The notes under the pieces are model-generated. The model ran no database searches and was not told where the DNA came from. It saw only the letters and a list, made by a program, of their open reading frames with translations. A stretch of 64,000 nucleotides of DNA from CANJBX01 sp035556735. GTDB taxonomy: Bacteria; Pseudomonadota; Alphaproteobacteria; Rhizobiales; Xanthobacteraceae. Location: contig DATMFF010000014.1 in assembly GCA_035556735.1 (NCBI GenBank), forward strand, positions 1 to 64,000, written 5' to 3'. Both the position numbers and the translations under genes were made by a program. Below, piece after piece: positions 34,139 through 42,181 of the stretch (positions are counted from its first letter, which is position 1; each line of letters begins with the position of its first letter).

Positions 34139-34528
34139 CTAATGCACGCGCAGCACGTCGGTGACGACGGCGAGCGTCTCCTCGACCGCCGCACGCAGCG
34201 CCGAGACCGCCGCGGCGATGTCCCTGCCTTGGGCGACGTCTCCGCCCGCATCGACCGTCTGCCCGAGCGCGCGCGCCGCCTGCGAGACGCGCCATGCGCC
34301 GATCCCGCGCGCGGAGCCGTCGAGCGTGTGCGCCAGCGCCTTGATGCCGGCAGGATCGGCGTCGGCCATCCGCGCCAGCAGCATCGCGCATTGCTGCTCG
34401 AACAGACCGAGCACCTCGCCCTCGAGGTCGTGATCCCCGAGCGTCATGCGATAGAGGTGCGCGCGGTCGAGCACCTCGTCGGGCACGAGCGAGGGCGAGT
34501 CCACGGCCTTGGTGCGCAGATCCAACAT
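34139..34528 (-). CDS. Stand-alone Hpt (histidine phosphotransfer) protein
   Basis: A 129-residue helical protein with the Hpt signature AHTLDGSARGIGAWRVSQAA, in which the His is the phosphate carrier and the GSA stretch allows close helix packing. A preceding helix, LEGEVLGLFEQQCAMLLARMAD, is also typical. It would relay phosphate between receiver domains. I prefer the ATG at 34528, which has AGGGAT about 8 bases upstream; an ATG at 34537 is the alternative. The gene is divergent from the giant coiled-coil gene, and a double CtrA box lies between them. A SixA-type phosphatase is encoded at 11677. Its cognate kinase is not in the window. Confidence 0.8.
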   Translation of the reverse strand: MLDLRTKAVDSPSLVPDEVLDRAHLYRMTLGDHDLEGEVLGLFEQQCAMLLARMADADPAGIKALAHTLDGSARGIGAWRVSQAARALGQTVDAGGDVAQGRDIAAAVSALRAAVEETLAVVTDVLRVH

Positions 34529-34744
34529 GAGCGCCATCCCTGGGGCCTGAAAACGGCCCTTCTGTGGGGAAGACCCTCGCACGGCGGCGCGCAAGCTCTG
34601 GTAAATGCGCACCCCCCGGCGGGCACGGACCTGCGCCAGCGTAAACGGCGGGCTAACCGCACGGCGCCGTTGCCGGCGCGTTGGCGATGTTTTCCACACC
34701 CGCGCCGCGCGCCGTGTGTCGTTTTGGAACGGTATCCGGCACGG

Positions 34745-34771
34745 TTAACGATGAATTAAAAAGAAATTAAC
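34745..34771. promoter_or_regulatory. Double CtrA binding site
   Basis: The sequence is TTAA-N7-TTAA-N7-TTAAC: two overlapping matches to the alphaproteobacterial CtrA consensus (TTAA-N7-TTAAC), the second complete. It stands out in an otherwise GC-rich region, 174 bases upstream of the coiled-coil gene and about 215 bases upstream of the divergent Hpt gene. CtrA is the essential cell-cycle response regulator of the class. Either or both genes may be controlled. Confidence 0.72.
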
Positions 34772-34945
34772 GAACCCGTTTTTTTCGTGGTTCCAAGCGG
34801 ATAGGATCGGTCCGCGGCATGGGGGAGTTCCAGATCACGTTCGGACTTTTCCGCCGGAAGAGGTTCGCGACCATCTCGCCCGTGACGGGCGGCAACGATT
34901 CATGGCGCCGCTCGCCTTTGGTGCCTGCGTAACGAGACGACGGAC

Positions 34946-37900
34946 ATGGCCAATAGCCCCCGAAAATCACAAGACCCGATCGAGCTCGCCATGATGGCCA
35001 TCGAGGAAGCGGTGACGACGCCGCGCGATGGAGCGCCTGAGGGCAACGCCCGCCCCGCGCGCCGCAACGAGCGCGGCCGCATGCCGCAGATCGGTCCCGA
35101 GGACCGTCCGCTCGCGCGCGCCGCCGCCGCGCCTGCGCCCGCCGCCGAAGAACCCGCCGAACGTCCCGCCGCCAACGAGAACCGCGAGAGCGTCGGCCAG
35201 CTCCTGCGCGCGCTGCAGCGCCGCCCCTCGCGCACGCCCTTCGTCGTCGCCTGGCTGTTCACCGCGAGCTGGGTCGTCTTCTTCGCCGGCATGGTGCTCG
35301 GCACCTACGCCGGCGCGCTCGGCGCCATGCTGTCGGACGGTTTGAATGCCGTGCCGCTGATGGTCGGCCTCGTCGCCGGCTTCTTCGCGCCGATCGCGTT
35401 CTTCTTCTTCCTCGCCGCCATGCTCTCGCGCGCGCAGGAGCTGCGGCTCGTCGGCCAGTCGATGGCGGAGATCGCCGTGCGCCTCGCCGAGCCCGAGACC
35501 GTCGCGCGCGACTCCGTCATGAGCGTCGGCCAGGCCGTGCGCCGCGAGGTCGCCGCGATCGGCGACGGCGTCGAGCGCGCGCTGGCGCGCGCCTCCGAGC
35601 TCGAAGGCGTGGTCAGCGACGAGGTTGCCGCGCTCGAGCGCGCCTATGCCGACAACGAGACGCGCATGCGCGCCCTGATCGACGGCATCATCCAGCAGCG
35701 CCAGCTCCTGGTCGAGCACGGCGAGCAGGTCCGCACCGCCATCAGCAACGTGCATGTCGATCTCTCCAACGAGATCGGCGCGGTCAGCAGCATGGTGGCC
35801 GAACAGGTCGACGAGGCGGCGCAGCGCATCACCGAGGCGCTGGCGGAGAAGGGCGAGCACATCACGCGCGCGCTGCAGGACCGCGGCGACGGCATGATCG
35901 CCGCCCTCGGCGACCGCGGCGGCGACATGCTCGAGCGCCTCGAGCAGACCAGCGAGATGACCATCCGCGCCATCGACGCGGCGACCGAGCGGCTGTCCTC
36001 CAGCCTCACCTTCAAGACCTCGACCGTCAACGACGAGTTCGTCGCGATCGCCGAGGGCGTCCAGCACATGATGAGCTCCAAGCTCGATCAGGTGGCCGAC
36101 GAGTTCTCGCAGAAGGCGGTCGGCGTGATCGACACGATGGACGAGCGCGCGCGCTCCATCAGCGACGCCCTGCTCGAGAACTCCAGCACGCTCGCCGAGA
36201 CCATCGCGGCGCGCGTCGACGAGGTGAACAACACGCTCAAGGCCACCGGCGACTCGCTGGTGCTCGACCTCAGCCTGCGCGGCGGCGACGTCGTCGGCAA
36301 GCTGGAGCAGACCGGCGCCTCGATCACCGAGGCGATCACCGCGGGCGGCGTGCGCGTCGCCGACGCCTTCGCGCAGCACGCGGAGGCCCTCACCGCCTCG
36401 GTCGCCAACCATGGCGACGCCATGCGCGACCTGCTGGCGCAGCGCCTCGCCGCCTTCGAGGACATGTTCATGCGCGGCGGCAACGAGCTCGCCGAGCGCA
36501 TCTCGCGCGATTCGACGACGCTGGGCGACCTCATCACCCGCCACCTCGCCGAGTTCGACCACACCGTGAAGACCTACGGCGGCGAGATCGTGCAGCGCAT
36601 CAGCCAGCGCACCCAGGACGTGCAGGACGCCATGCGCGAATACGTCGACGGCTTCGACACGCGCTTCTCCTCCAAGATCAACGACATCGGCGTCGCGCTC
36701 GACCAGCGCCTCGACCGCTTCGAGGAATCGCTCGACGGCCGCACCCAGAGCCTCAACGATGCGCTCAGCGCGCGCGTACAGGACATCGCCAAGACCGTCG
36801 CCGACGGCGGCCGCGAGGTCGTCCTCGCCCTCGACCAGCGCATCGACTCGATCGCCGGCACGATCGCCACGCACGCCGACGAGATCGCCGCGCGGCTCTC
36901 CGGCAAGATGCAGGAGTTCGACCGCGCGGTCTCGACCCAGGCCGAGCAGATCGCCGGCAACTTCGACCAGGTCACCGCCCGCTTCGTCGAGCAGACCCAC
37001 GCGTTCGACCGCGTGGTGACGACCCACACCGAGCATCTCGCCGGCAGCTTCGACCAGGTCACCGGCCGGTTCGTGGAGCAGGTCCGCGACTTCGACCGCC
37101 GCATCGACGCGCAGGCCGCGCAGATCGCCGGCAGCTTCGACCAGCTCGCCGCCCGCCTCGCCGAGCAGGTGCAGGAGAACGACCGCCGCATCGACGCGCA
37201 GACCGTGCGCATCGTCGGCAACTTCGACCAGGTGGCCGAGCGCCTCGCCGAGCGCGTCAAGGATTACGACCAGCGCATCGAGGCGCAGACCACCGGCATC
37301 GCCGGCCGCTTCGACCAGATCGGCACCCGGCTCGCCGACCAGGTGCGCGAGTTCGACCAGCGCATCGAGGTGCAGGCGGCGCGCGTCGCCGGCAATTTCG
37401 ACCAGCGCCTCACCCGCTTCGAGCAGGTCCTGCTCGACCGCGCCGACGCGGTCCTCGCGCAGATCGAGAACCGCGGCCACAACGCGGCGACGCAGCTCTC
37501 CGCCGTCATGCACGAGGTCGCCTCCGGGGCGAGCCAGGCCGAGCAGGCCATCACCTCGCTCTCGACCAACGTGTCGCAGACGCTGCGGCAGGCGGCGACC
37601 GACGTGGAGCGCACCCTCGTCGGCGTCGGCAGCCAGGTCGGCCGCACCTTCACCAGCACCGCCGACGAGATCGTCAACGCGATCAGCAACCGCTCGAGCG
37701 AGCTCACCCGCCTGCTCGACGAGAAGAACGGCGTGCTCGTCAACGCGATCGGCCTCAAGACGATCGAGATGACCAACGAGCTCGCGCGCGTCACCGACCA
37801 GGCCGCGCACACGATCGAGACCAAGGGCCAGACCTTCGCCCGCAGCCTGCGCGAGAACTCGCAGGACATCGCGCAGAAGATCAACGAGGCGAGCGAGCGC

Positions 37901-39562
37901 GCCATCAACGCGGTGGGCGCCTCCATGCGCGAGATCGAGGCCGCGACGGCGAGCTCGGTCGACCAGGCGCGCCAGACCGCCTCCGCCACCGTGGCCGAGA
38001 TCCTCGAGACCAACGGGATGCTGCGCACCGACACCACCGCCCTGTTCGAGCGCCTGCGCGAGGCCAACGGCCTCCTGCAGGAGGTGCTCTCGGGCGCGCA
38101 GAGCAACCTCAACACCATCGAGAACGTGCTCTCGACCCGCGTCACCGACTTCGTCGGAGCGATGAACACGCTGCTCGACCGCACCGGCCAGACCACCAAC
38201 CGCATGGACGAGCACATCGGCGGCTTCTACGAGGTCACCGGCCGCGTGCTCGCCAACCTCAACGACCTGTCCTCGCGCTTCGACCAGCACGGACGCGAGC
38301 TCGCGGACATCGCCGGCCAGCTCGACGGCACCAACAAGCAGACGGAGATCGCGATCAACGAGCGGCGCGGGCTGTTCGAGCAGCTCGCCTCCGCCCTCGA
38401 CGCGCGCACGAGCGATCTCGACGTGCGCCTGCGGCGCTTCTCCTCGCTGCTCGACGAGCAGCTTGCGGCGGCCGAGGAGCGCGCCCGCGACATCGCGCGC
38501 ACCATCGCCGATTCGAGCACCTCGGGCGCGCGCGCGGTCACCGAGCAGTTCCAGGTCGTGCGCGAGCACACCGACGAGGAGCGCCAGCGCACCATCGACG
38601 CGCTGCGCGAGATCTACGACCAGGCCACCGGCGACGCCCAGACCATGTTCCAGGGCGCGACCGAGCGCTTCACGGAAATCGTGCGCGGCATGAAGCAGAT
38701 GGCCGCCGACATGCAGCGCGAGCTCGAGAACACGCGCCAGGAGCTGCGCCGCGGCATCCTCGAGCTGCCGCAGGAGACGGCCGAGAGCGCCGCGCAGATG
38801 CGCCGGGTGATCGTCGACCAGATCGAGGCGCTGGCCGAGCTCAACCGCATCGTCGCGCGCCACGGCCGCGAGATGGAAGGCGGCGAGCCCGTGGCCCCGC
38901 CGCCGCGCCGCGCGCCCGCGCGCGAGGAGGCGGCCGTGGCCGTCGCCGCCGTGCGCGCCGAGCCCGCGCGCACCGAGCCGCCGCGCGCGCAGTTCGTCGG
39001 CAACGCCCCGCCGGTGGCGCCGCCCGCGCGCCGGCCCGAGGCCTATGCGCCGACGCCCGCCCCCGGCGCATCGTCCGCGCAGCCGGCTCCCCCGCCCGGG
39101 GGTCCGCAGGGCGGCAACTGGCTCTCCGACCTGCTCAGCCGCGCCTCGAGCGAGGGCGACGCCCAGCCGATGCGCGCGGGCGGCCGTGCCCCGCGCGGCG
39201 AGGAGCGCCCCACCCGTCACACCATCGAGTCGCTCGACTCGCTCTCGGTCGACATCGCGCGCATGATCGACCACGACGCCGCCGCCGAGCTGTGGGACCG
39301 CTACAATCGCGGCGAGCGCAACGTGTTCACGCGCAAGCTCTACACCATGCAGGGCCAGCGCGCGTTCGAGGAGATCCGCAAGCGCTATCGCTCCGACCGC
39401 GAGTTCCGCCAGACGGTGGACCGCTACATCACCGAGTTCGAGCGCCTGCTCGACGAGGTCTCGCGCGACGACCGCGGCCAGGTGGTTGCGCGCACCTACC
39501 TCACCTCGGAGACCGGCAAGGTCTACACCATGCTGGCGCACGCCGCCGGCCGCATCGAGTAG
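34946..39562 (+). CDS. Giant membrane-anchored coiled-coil protein
   Basis: A 1538-residue protein, one of the longest here. Residues 1-90 are disordered and charged. Two hydrophobic helices follow (about 100-125, FVVAWLFTASWVVFFAGMVL; 135-165, VPLMVGLVAGFFAPIAFFFF). About 1150 residues of Ala/Glu/Arg/Gln-rich coiled coil come next, including five tandem 29-residue repeats. A Pro/Ala-rich linker near 1315-1400 leads to a compact C-terminal domain (about 1425-1538) beginning HTIESLDSLSVDIARMIDHD. Such proteins are conserved in Hyphomicrobiales, often labelled kinesin-like or apolipoprotein-like without evidence. I infer a structural role at the envelope, pole or septum. A double CtrA site upstream supports cell-cycle control. 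Confidence 0.88.
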   Translation: MANSPRKSQDPIELAMMAIEEAVTTPRDGAPEGNARPARRNERGRMPQIGPEDRPLARAAAAPAPAAEEPAERPAANENRESVGQLLRALQRRPSRTPFVVAWLFTASWVVFFAGMVLGTYAGALGAMLSDGLNAVPLMVGLVAGFFAPIAFFFFLAAMLSRAQELRLVGQSMAEIAVRLAEPETVARDSVMSVGQAVRREVAAIGDGVERALARASELEGVVSDEVAALERAYADNETRMRALIDGIIQQRQLLVEHGEQVRTAISNVHVDLSNEIGAVSSMVAEQVDEAAQRITEALAEKGEHITRALQDRGDGMIAALGDRGGDMLERLEQTSEMTIRAIDAATERLSSSLTFKTSTVNDEFVAIAEGVQHMMSSKLDQVADEFSQKAVGVIDTMDERARSISDALLENSSTLAETIAARVDEVNNTLKATGDSLVLDLSLRGGDVVGKLEQTGASITEAITAGGVRVADAFAQHAEALTASVANHGDAMRDLLAQRLAAFEDMFMRGGNELAERISRDSTTLGDLITRHLAEFDHTVKTYGGEIVQRISQRTQDVQDAMREYVDGFDTRFSSKINDIGVALDQRLDRFEESLDGRTQSLNDALSARVQDIAKTVADGGREVVLALDQRIDSIAGTIATHADEIAARLSGKMQEFDRAVSTQAEQIAGNFDQVTARFVEQTHAFDRVVTTHTEHLAGSFDQVTGRFVEQVRDFDRRIDAQAAQIAGSFDQLAARLAEQVQENDRRIDAQTVRIVGNFDQVAERLAERVKDYDQRIEAQTTGIAGRFDQIGTRLADQVREFDQRIEVQAARVAGNFDQRLTRFEQVLLDRADAVLAQIENRGHNAATQLSAVMHEVASGASQAEQAITSLSTNVSQTLRQAATDVERTLVGVGSQVGRTFTSTADEIVNAISNRSSELTRLLDEKNGVLVNAIGLKTIEMTNELARVTDQAAHTIETKGQTFARSLRENSQDIAQKINEASERAINAVGASMREIEAATASSVDQARQTASATVAEILETNGMLRTDTTALFERLREANGLLQEVLSGAQSNLNTIENVLSTRVTDFVGAMNTLLDRTGQTTNRMDEHIGGFYEVTGRVLANLNDLSSRFDQHGRELADIAGQLDGTNKQTEIAINERRGLFEQLASALDARTSDLDVRLRRFSSLLDEQLAAAEERARDIARTIADSSTSGARAVTEQFQVVREHTDEERQRTIDALREIYDQATGDAQTMFQGATERFTEIVRGMKQMAADMQRELENTRQELRRGILELPQETAESAAQMRRVIVDQIEALAELNRIVARHGREMEGGEPVAPPPRRAPAREEAAVAVAAVRAEPARTEPPRAQFVGNAPPVAPPARRPEAYAPTPAPGASSAQPAPPPGGPQGGNWLSDLLSRASSEGDAQPMRAGGRAPRGEERPTRHTIESLDSLSVDIARMIDHDAAAELWDRYNRGERNVFTRKLYTMQGQRAFEEIRKRYRSDREFRQTVDRYITEFERLLDEVSRDDRGQVVARTYLTSETGKVYTMLAHAAGRIE
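36953..37387 (+). repeat. Five tandem 87-bp repeats within the coiled-coil gene
   Basis: Codons 670-814 consist of five units of exactly 29 residues, each starting like AGNFDQVTARFVEQ and containing a D(R/Q)RI(D/E) core. A sixth start (AGNFDQRLTRFEQ) begins at 37388 but then diverges. DNA identity is high between neighbouring units, so recent unequal exchange is likely. No indels break the 87-bp period. Confidence 0.85.
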
Positions 39563-39636
39563 AGCATGATCCCGAAAATGCCTGCCCCCGGACTTGATCC
39601 GGGGGTGGAAACCGGTTTTCGGGAAAGATCATGCTC
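39562..39636. repeat. Long nested palindrome (REP-like) after the coiled-coil gene
   Basis: Three nested inverted repeats share one axis: GAGCATGATC (39562-39571) with GATCATGCTC (39627-39636), CCCGAAAA (39571-39578) with TTTTCGGG (39616-39623), and CCCCCGGA (39585-39592) with TCCGGGGG (39598-39605). It begins immediately at the stop codon of the coiled-coil gene and can fold into a long hairpin that may end its transcript. Near-identical sequences are a familiar dispersed repeat of this bacterial order. Confidence 0.78.
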
Positions 39637-39978
39637 AAACAAAACAAAAGCCGATCGTGATCGCGATTCAATCTGATCCGATCACGATCTAGGCCGGGCG
39701 CGCCTCCGCGAGGGCGCGGCCCCCGCTTGCGGACGAACGCAGCTCCTGGAGCACGGCACGGCCCCAACCTCGCCCCGCTTGCGGGGAGAGGTCGGCGCGG
39801 AGCGCCGGGTGAGGGGCATGACCATGAACCCCCAAATTTGCGATTGCGGCCCGCCGTGATGCTGCGGCGCGGCACCGCGCAAATCCGGGGATAGTCGCCG
39901 CGCATGCGCGCGATAACCGCCCTCGCCCGGGTTCCGATGCTAAAGTCGGCCCATTGCGGTGCCCGACGGACAACAACG
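39637..39978. other. Gene-free gap rich in dispersed repeats
   Basis: No gene is visible. It holds an 11-bp inverted repeat GATCGTGATCG/CGATCACGATC (39653-39663 and 39679-39689) and, at about 39766-39818, a GC hairpin unit containing CCCCGCTTGCGGGG followed by CGGCGCGGAGCGCCG, another dispersed palindrome of Hyphomicrobiales genomes. The last 130 bases presumably carry the promoter of the small gene at 39979; I cannot point to its boxes. Confidence 0.6.
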
Positions 39979-40248
39979 ATGGCAACGGACCCGCGAGGGA
40001 GCACTCCATCCGCCGAGACGCAGATCTCGGGCGCGGCGCTGGCGAAGGAGGTCACGGCGGCGCTGCGCGCGGCCGGCTTCACCTGGGTGCAGAGCATCGC
40101 GCTCAAGCGCCGGCCCGGCCGGCCGAACTGGCAGATCGTGCGCCTGATCGGCAGCCCGCCCGGCCCCAAGGCCTACGTCGACGCCACCAAGCACCCGCTC
40201 ATCGCCGAGATGCAGAAGAAATATGTGCTGACCGGCGTGCGGGAGTGA
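39979..40248 (+). CDS. Small conserved-looking hypothetical protein
   Basis: An 89-residue soluble protein with no signal peptide. The C-terminal two thirds look like one folded domain: ALAKEVTAALRAAGFTWVQS then IALKRRPGRPNWQIVRLIGS and PPGPKAYVDATKHPLIAEM. The sequence KRRPGRPNWQIVRLIG is basic and could contact nucleic acid, but I do not recognise the family. The start at 39979 is the first ATG in good protein-like sequence. It is isolated between repeat-filled gaps. Confidence 0.6.
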   Translation: MATDPRGSTPSAETQISGAALAKEVTAALRAAGFTWVQSIALKRRPGRPNWQIVRLIGSPPGPKAYVDATKHPLIAEMQKKYVLTGVRE

Positions 40249-40370
40249 GGTGCCCAGCGACGAAGCATGTGGCGAGGCGCGTTCCTCGGACATGATCGGA
40301 CGACCTGTTCATCACGGCGCGGCGCGTCCCGCACACGTGGCGCATCCGCGCTCGGCACCGCCTCTGCGCC

Positions 40371-40398
40371 GTCATGCCCGCGCACGCGGGCATCCAGT
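40371..40398. repeat. Dispersed palindrome (GTCATGCCCGCG... unit)
   Basis: The core ATGCCCGCG-CA-CGCGGGCAT (40374-40393) is a perfect hairpin flanked by GTC and CCAGT, the form of a repeat found many times in Bradyrhizobium/Rhodopseudomonas-type genomes. It lies between a small hypothetical gene and the end of the converging membrane protein gene. Confidence 0.75.
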
Positions 40399-40444
40399 CC
40401 TCGCCGGCGCCCGTAAATCATGCGCGCGCTGGCGGCTAAGTGAC

Positions 40445-40470
40445 GGACCGCCCGCGGCCGCGGGCGGTCC
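40445..40470. terminator. Perfect 26-bp GC palindrome, possible terminator
   Basis: Arms GGACCGCCCGCGG and its exact complement are directly joined. It lies 35 bases beyond the stop codon of the minus-strand membrane protein gene (40505-40909) and 196 bases beyond the plus-strand gene. It has no T-run, so a terminator role is only likely by position. Confidence 0.5.
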
Positions 40471-40504
40471 AGTCCCTGCTGTGCGAACGGCGCAGCCGCC
40501 CGCC

Positions 40505-40909
40505 CTACTCCGCCGGACGCATGGCGCCGACGGCGGCGCGCGAGGGCTCGGCACGGAACACCAGCCAGGCAAACATCGCCATGGCGGCGAGCACGATCAG
40601 CGAGCCGATCGCGGCAGCCGGCTCGGCGGCGGGCTGGCCGAGGTGGATCGCGGCGACGGCGGCGACGAGCACGACCGTGCCGAGGATCCACACGCCGGTC
40701 TGCACCAGCGCCATGCGGCTCGCGTCCAGCGCGGGATGCAGGCGATAGAAGAAGCCAATCAGGAACAGCGCGACCCAGCCGAGCAGGTTGAGGTGCGCAT
40801 GCGCGGGCGTCACCGCGTGGTTGTGCGACGCCGCCATGGCGATGCCGATGAGAATGCCGACGATGCCAAGGCACACGGCGGAACGGAAACAGAGGGTGGA
40901 AGCTCGCAT
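40505..40909 (-). CDS. Small four-helix membrane protein, oxidase-subunit-like motif
   Basis: A 134-residue integral membrane protein with four hydrophobic helices (about residues 10-28, 42-60, 68-88 and 98-118). The sequence HNHAVTPAHAHLNLLGWVAL between helices 1 and 2 resembles haem-copper oxidase or NnrS-type segments with closely spaced His, which might bind haem or metal. It is too short to be an oxidase. Unknown function. A possible CRP/FNR-type box lies upstream at 40989-41004. Confidence 0.7.
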   Translation of the reverse strand: MRASTLCFRSAVCLGIVGILIGIAMAASHNHAVTPAHAHLNLLGWVALFLIGFFYRLHPALDASRMALVQTGVWILGTVVLVAAVAAIHLGQPAAEPAAAIGSLIVLAAMAMFAWLVFRAEPSRAAVGAMRPAE

Positions 40910-41211
40910 GATGGTCTCTTCGTGCTTGCAGCGGCGGCACGATGCGCACCGCGAAAGGTGCGCTTGTACCCGATTCCCTCGGCGCGGCAGTGACCGCCGT
41001 CACAGGGGCGGACGGCGGTGGGAAGGAGTCCGAAATCGTGGCCGTCATTGCAGGAGAGCGCCGGGCGACGACGCATCCAGCGCGGGTTGACGCGGGCTCG
41101 CCACCGCCTTCCCTCCCCCCGCTCGCGGGGGAAGGTCAGGAGGATTTCACACCGATGTATGCGGACGACTGGGTGCGCACGACGCCCCGAGGAGCCGCGC
41201 GGATGAGGCGC
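40910..41211. other. Gene-free gap with CRP-like box, hairpin and dispersed repeat
   Basis: No gene is apparent. AGTGA-CCGCCG-TCACA at 40989-41004 fits a CRP/FNR-family operator (TGTGA-N6-TCACA) with one mismatch, 80 bases before the membrane protein gene. The same bases also form half of a hairpin (ACCGCCGTC at 40993-41001 with GACGGCGGT at 41011-41019). At about 41105-41138 a CCTTCCC...GGGGGAAGG hairpin of the dispersed type lies behind the end of the mlaD gene. Confidence 0.5.
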
Positions 41212-42162
41212 TCAGCGCCGTCCCTGCGCGCCCACCGCGGCGGGCGCCGTGGGCGGCGGCGTCGCCGGCGTGCCGCCGCCGAAGATGACGCGCTGCGGAT
41301 TGCGGTCGAAGTTGCGCACCGCAAGGTCGATGGTGGTGAGCGTGCGGCGCGCGTCGGCGATCAGCAGGTCGAGGTTGCGCAGCGTCTTCTTGTCGACGTC
41401 CTCGGCCACCGTCTTGAACGAGCGCAGGGTCTCGGCGATCTCGCCCGGATTGTCGTCGCCGGTGCCGGTCAGGTTCTCGACGCCCTTCATGGCGCGGTCG
41501 GCGCTCACCAGCACCTTGTCGGCGTTTGCGATCGCCTTGTCGGCGTTGGCGAGGACCTTGTCGGCGCTGACCATCACCTTGTCGGCGTTGACCATGATGC
41601 TGTCGATGCGGCCGGCGTTCTTCTTGAGCGCCTCGGTGAACTCCTCGATGTTGGTGACCGAGTTGTGCACCGAGCTCGAATTGTCGGTGATGAAGACGTC
41701 GATCTTGCGCAGCACCTCGCGCACGGCGGCGGTGATGTCTTGCGTGGCGGCGACATCGGCGGTGAGCACGGCCATGCCGTCCGGGCCCTCGGGCAGCGCC
41801 GCCGCGGTCGGATCGCCGCCGCGCAGCGAGATGTTGGCGATGCCGGTGAGGCCCTGGAAGTCGAGCCCGACCACGGTGTCGTTGCGCACCGGCGTGTTGG
41901 CGTCGACGCGGATGGTGGCGATCACCTGCTTGGGGTCGTGCTTGTTGAGCTCGAGGTTGGAGACCTCGCCGACGCGCATGCCGTTGAACAGCACGCCGGC
42001 GCCCTTGCGCAGTCCGCCGACCGGCCCCTGGAACACGACGTGGTAGTTCGCGCTGGTCTGGCTCTTGCCGATGCTGCGGAACCAGTGGACGAAGCCGAAG
42101 GCTCCGGCCAGCACGCCGAGCGTGAAGAAGCCGATCAGAACGTAGTTGGCCTTGGTTTCCAT
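41212..42162 (-). CDS. MlaD-like MCE-domain lipid-binding protein
   Basis: A 316-residue substrate-binding component of a phospholipid (Mla/MCE) transporter. A single N-terminal membrane anchor (YVLIGFFTLGVLAGAFGFVHW) is followed by the MCE domain (about 38-120; VVFQGPVGGLRKGAGVLFNGMRVGEV). The C-terminal part is helical and includes five heptad units of the form xADKxxx at about 41494-41598, then a Pro/Ala tail. It would sit in the periplasm, carrying lipid between membranes. It is the third gene of the mlaE-mlaF-mlaD operon, 19 bases after mlaF. Confidence 0.9.
   Translation of the reverse strand: METKANYVLIGFFTLGVLAGAFGFVHWFRSIGKSQTSANYHVVFQGPVGGLRKGAGVLFNGMRVGEVSNLELNKHDPKQVIATIRVDANTPVRNDTVVGLDFQGLTGIANISLRGGDPTAAALPEGPDGMAVLTADVAATQDITAAVREVLRKIDVFITDNSSSVHNSVTNIEEFTEALKKNAGRIDSIMVNADKVMVSADKVLANADKAIANADKVLVSADRAMKGVENLTGTGDDNPGEIAETLRSFKTVAEDVDKKTLRNLDLLIADARRTLTTIDLAVRNFDRNPQRVIFGGGTPATPPPTAPAAVGAQGRR
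41494..41598 (-). repeat. Five 21-bp repeats encoding heptads in mlaD
   Basis: Units encode NADKVMV, SADKVLA, NADKAIA, NADKVLV and SADRAMK. The DNA units share CTTGTCGGCG (plus strand). Perfect heptad spacing points to a coiled-coil stalk extending the MCE ring and to expansion by slippage. Confidence 0.75.
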
Positions 42163-42181
42163 GACCCCACCCCGTGACTCG

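Noticed and set aside
33837..34759. A long plus-strand frame covering the ferredoxin-Hpt region
   Set aside because: Its translation is Arg/Ala-rich and overlaps two clear genes in other frames; only the alcohol dehydrogenase end in one frame is meaningful.
36953..37387. CRISPR-like regular repetition
   Set aside because: The units are in-frame, 87 bp, without spacers, and encode heptad-like coiled coil.
34967..39541. An uninterrupted 1524-codon frame on the minus strand, antisense to the coiled-coil gene
   Set aside because: High GC codon bias with third-position C/G leaves the complement without stops. Its translation is Val/Asp/Leu/Gly/Arg repeats mirroring the sense repeats, with no motif, so it is a shadow.
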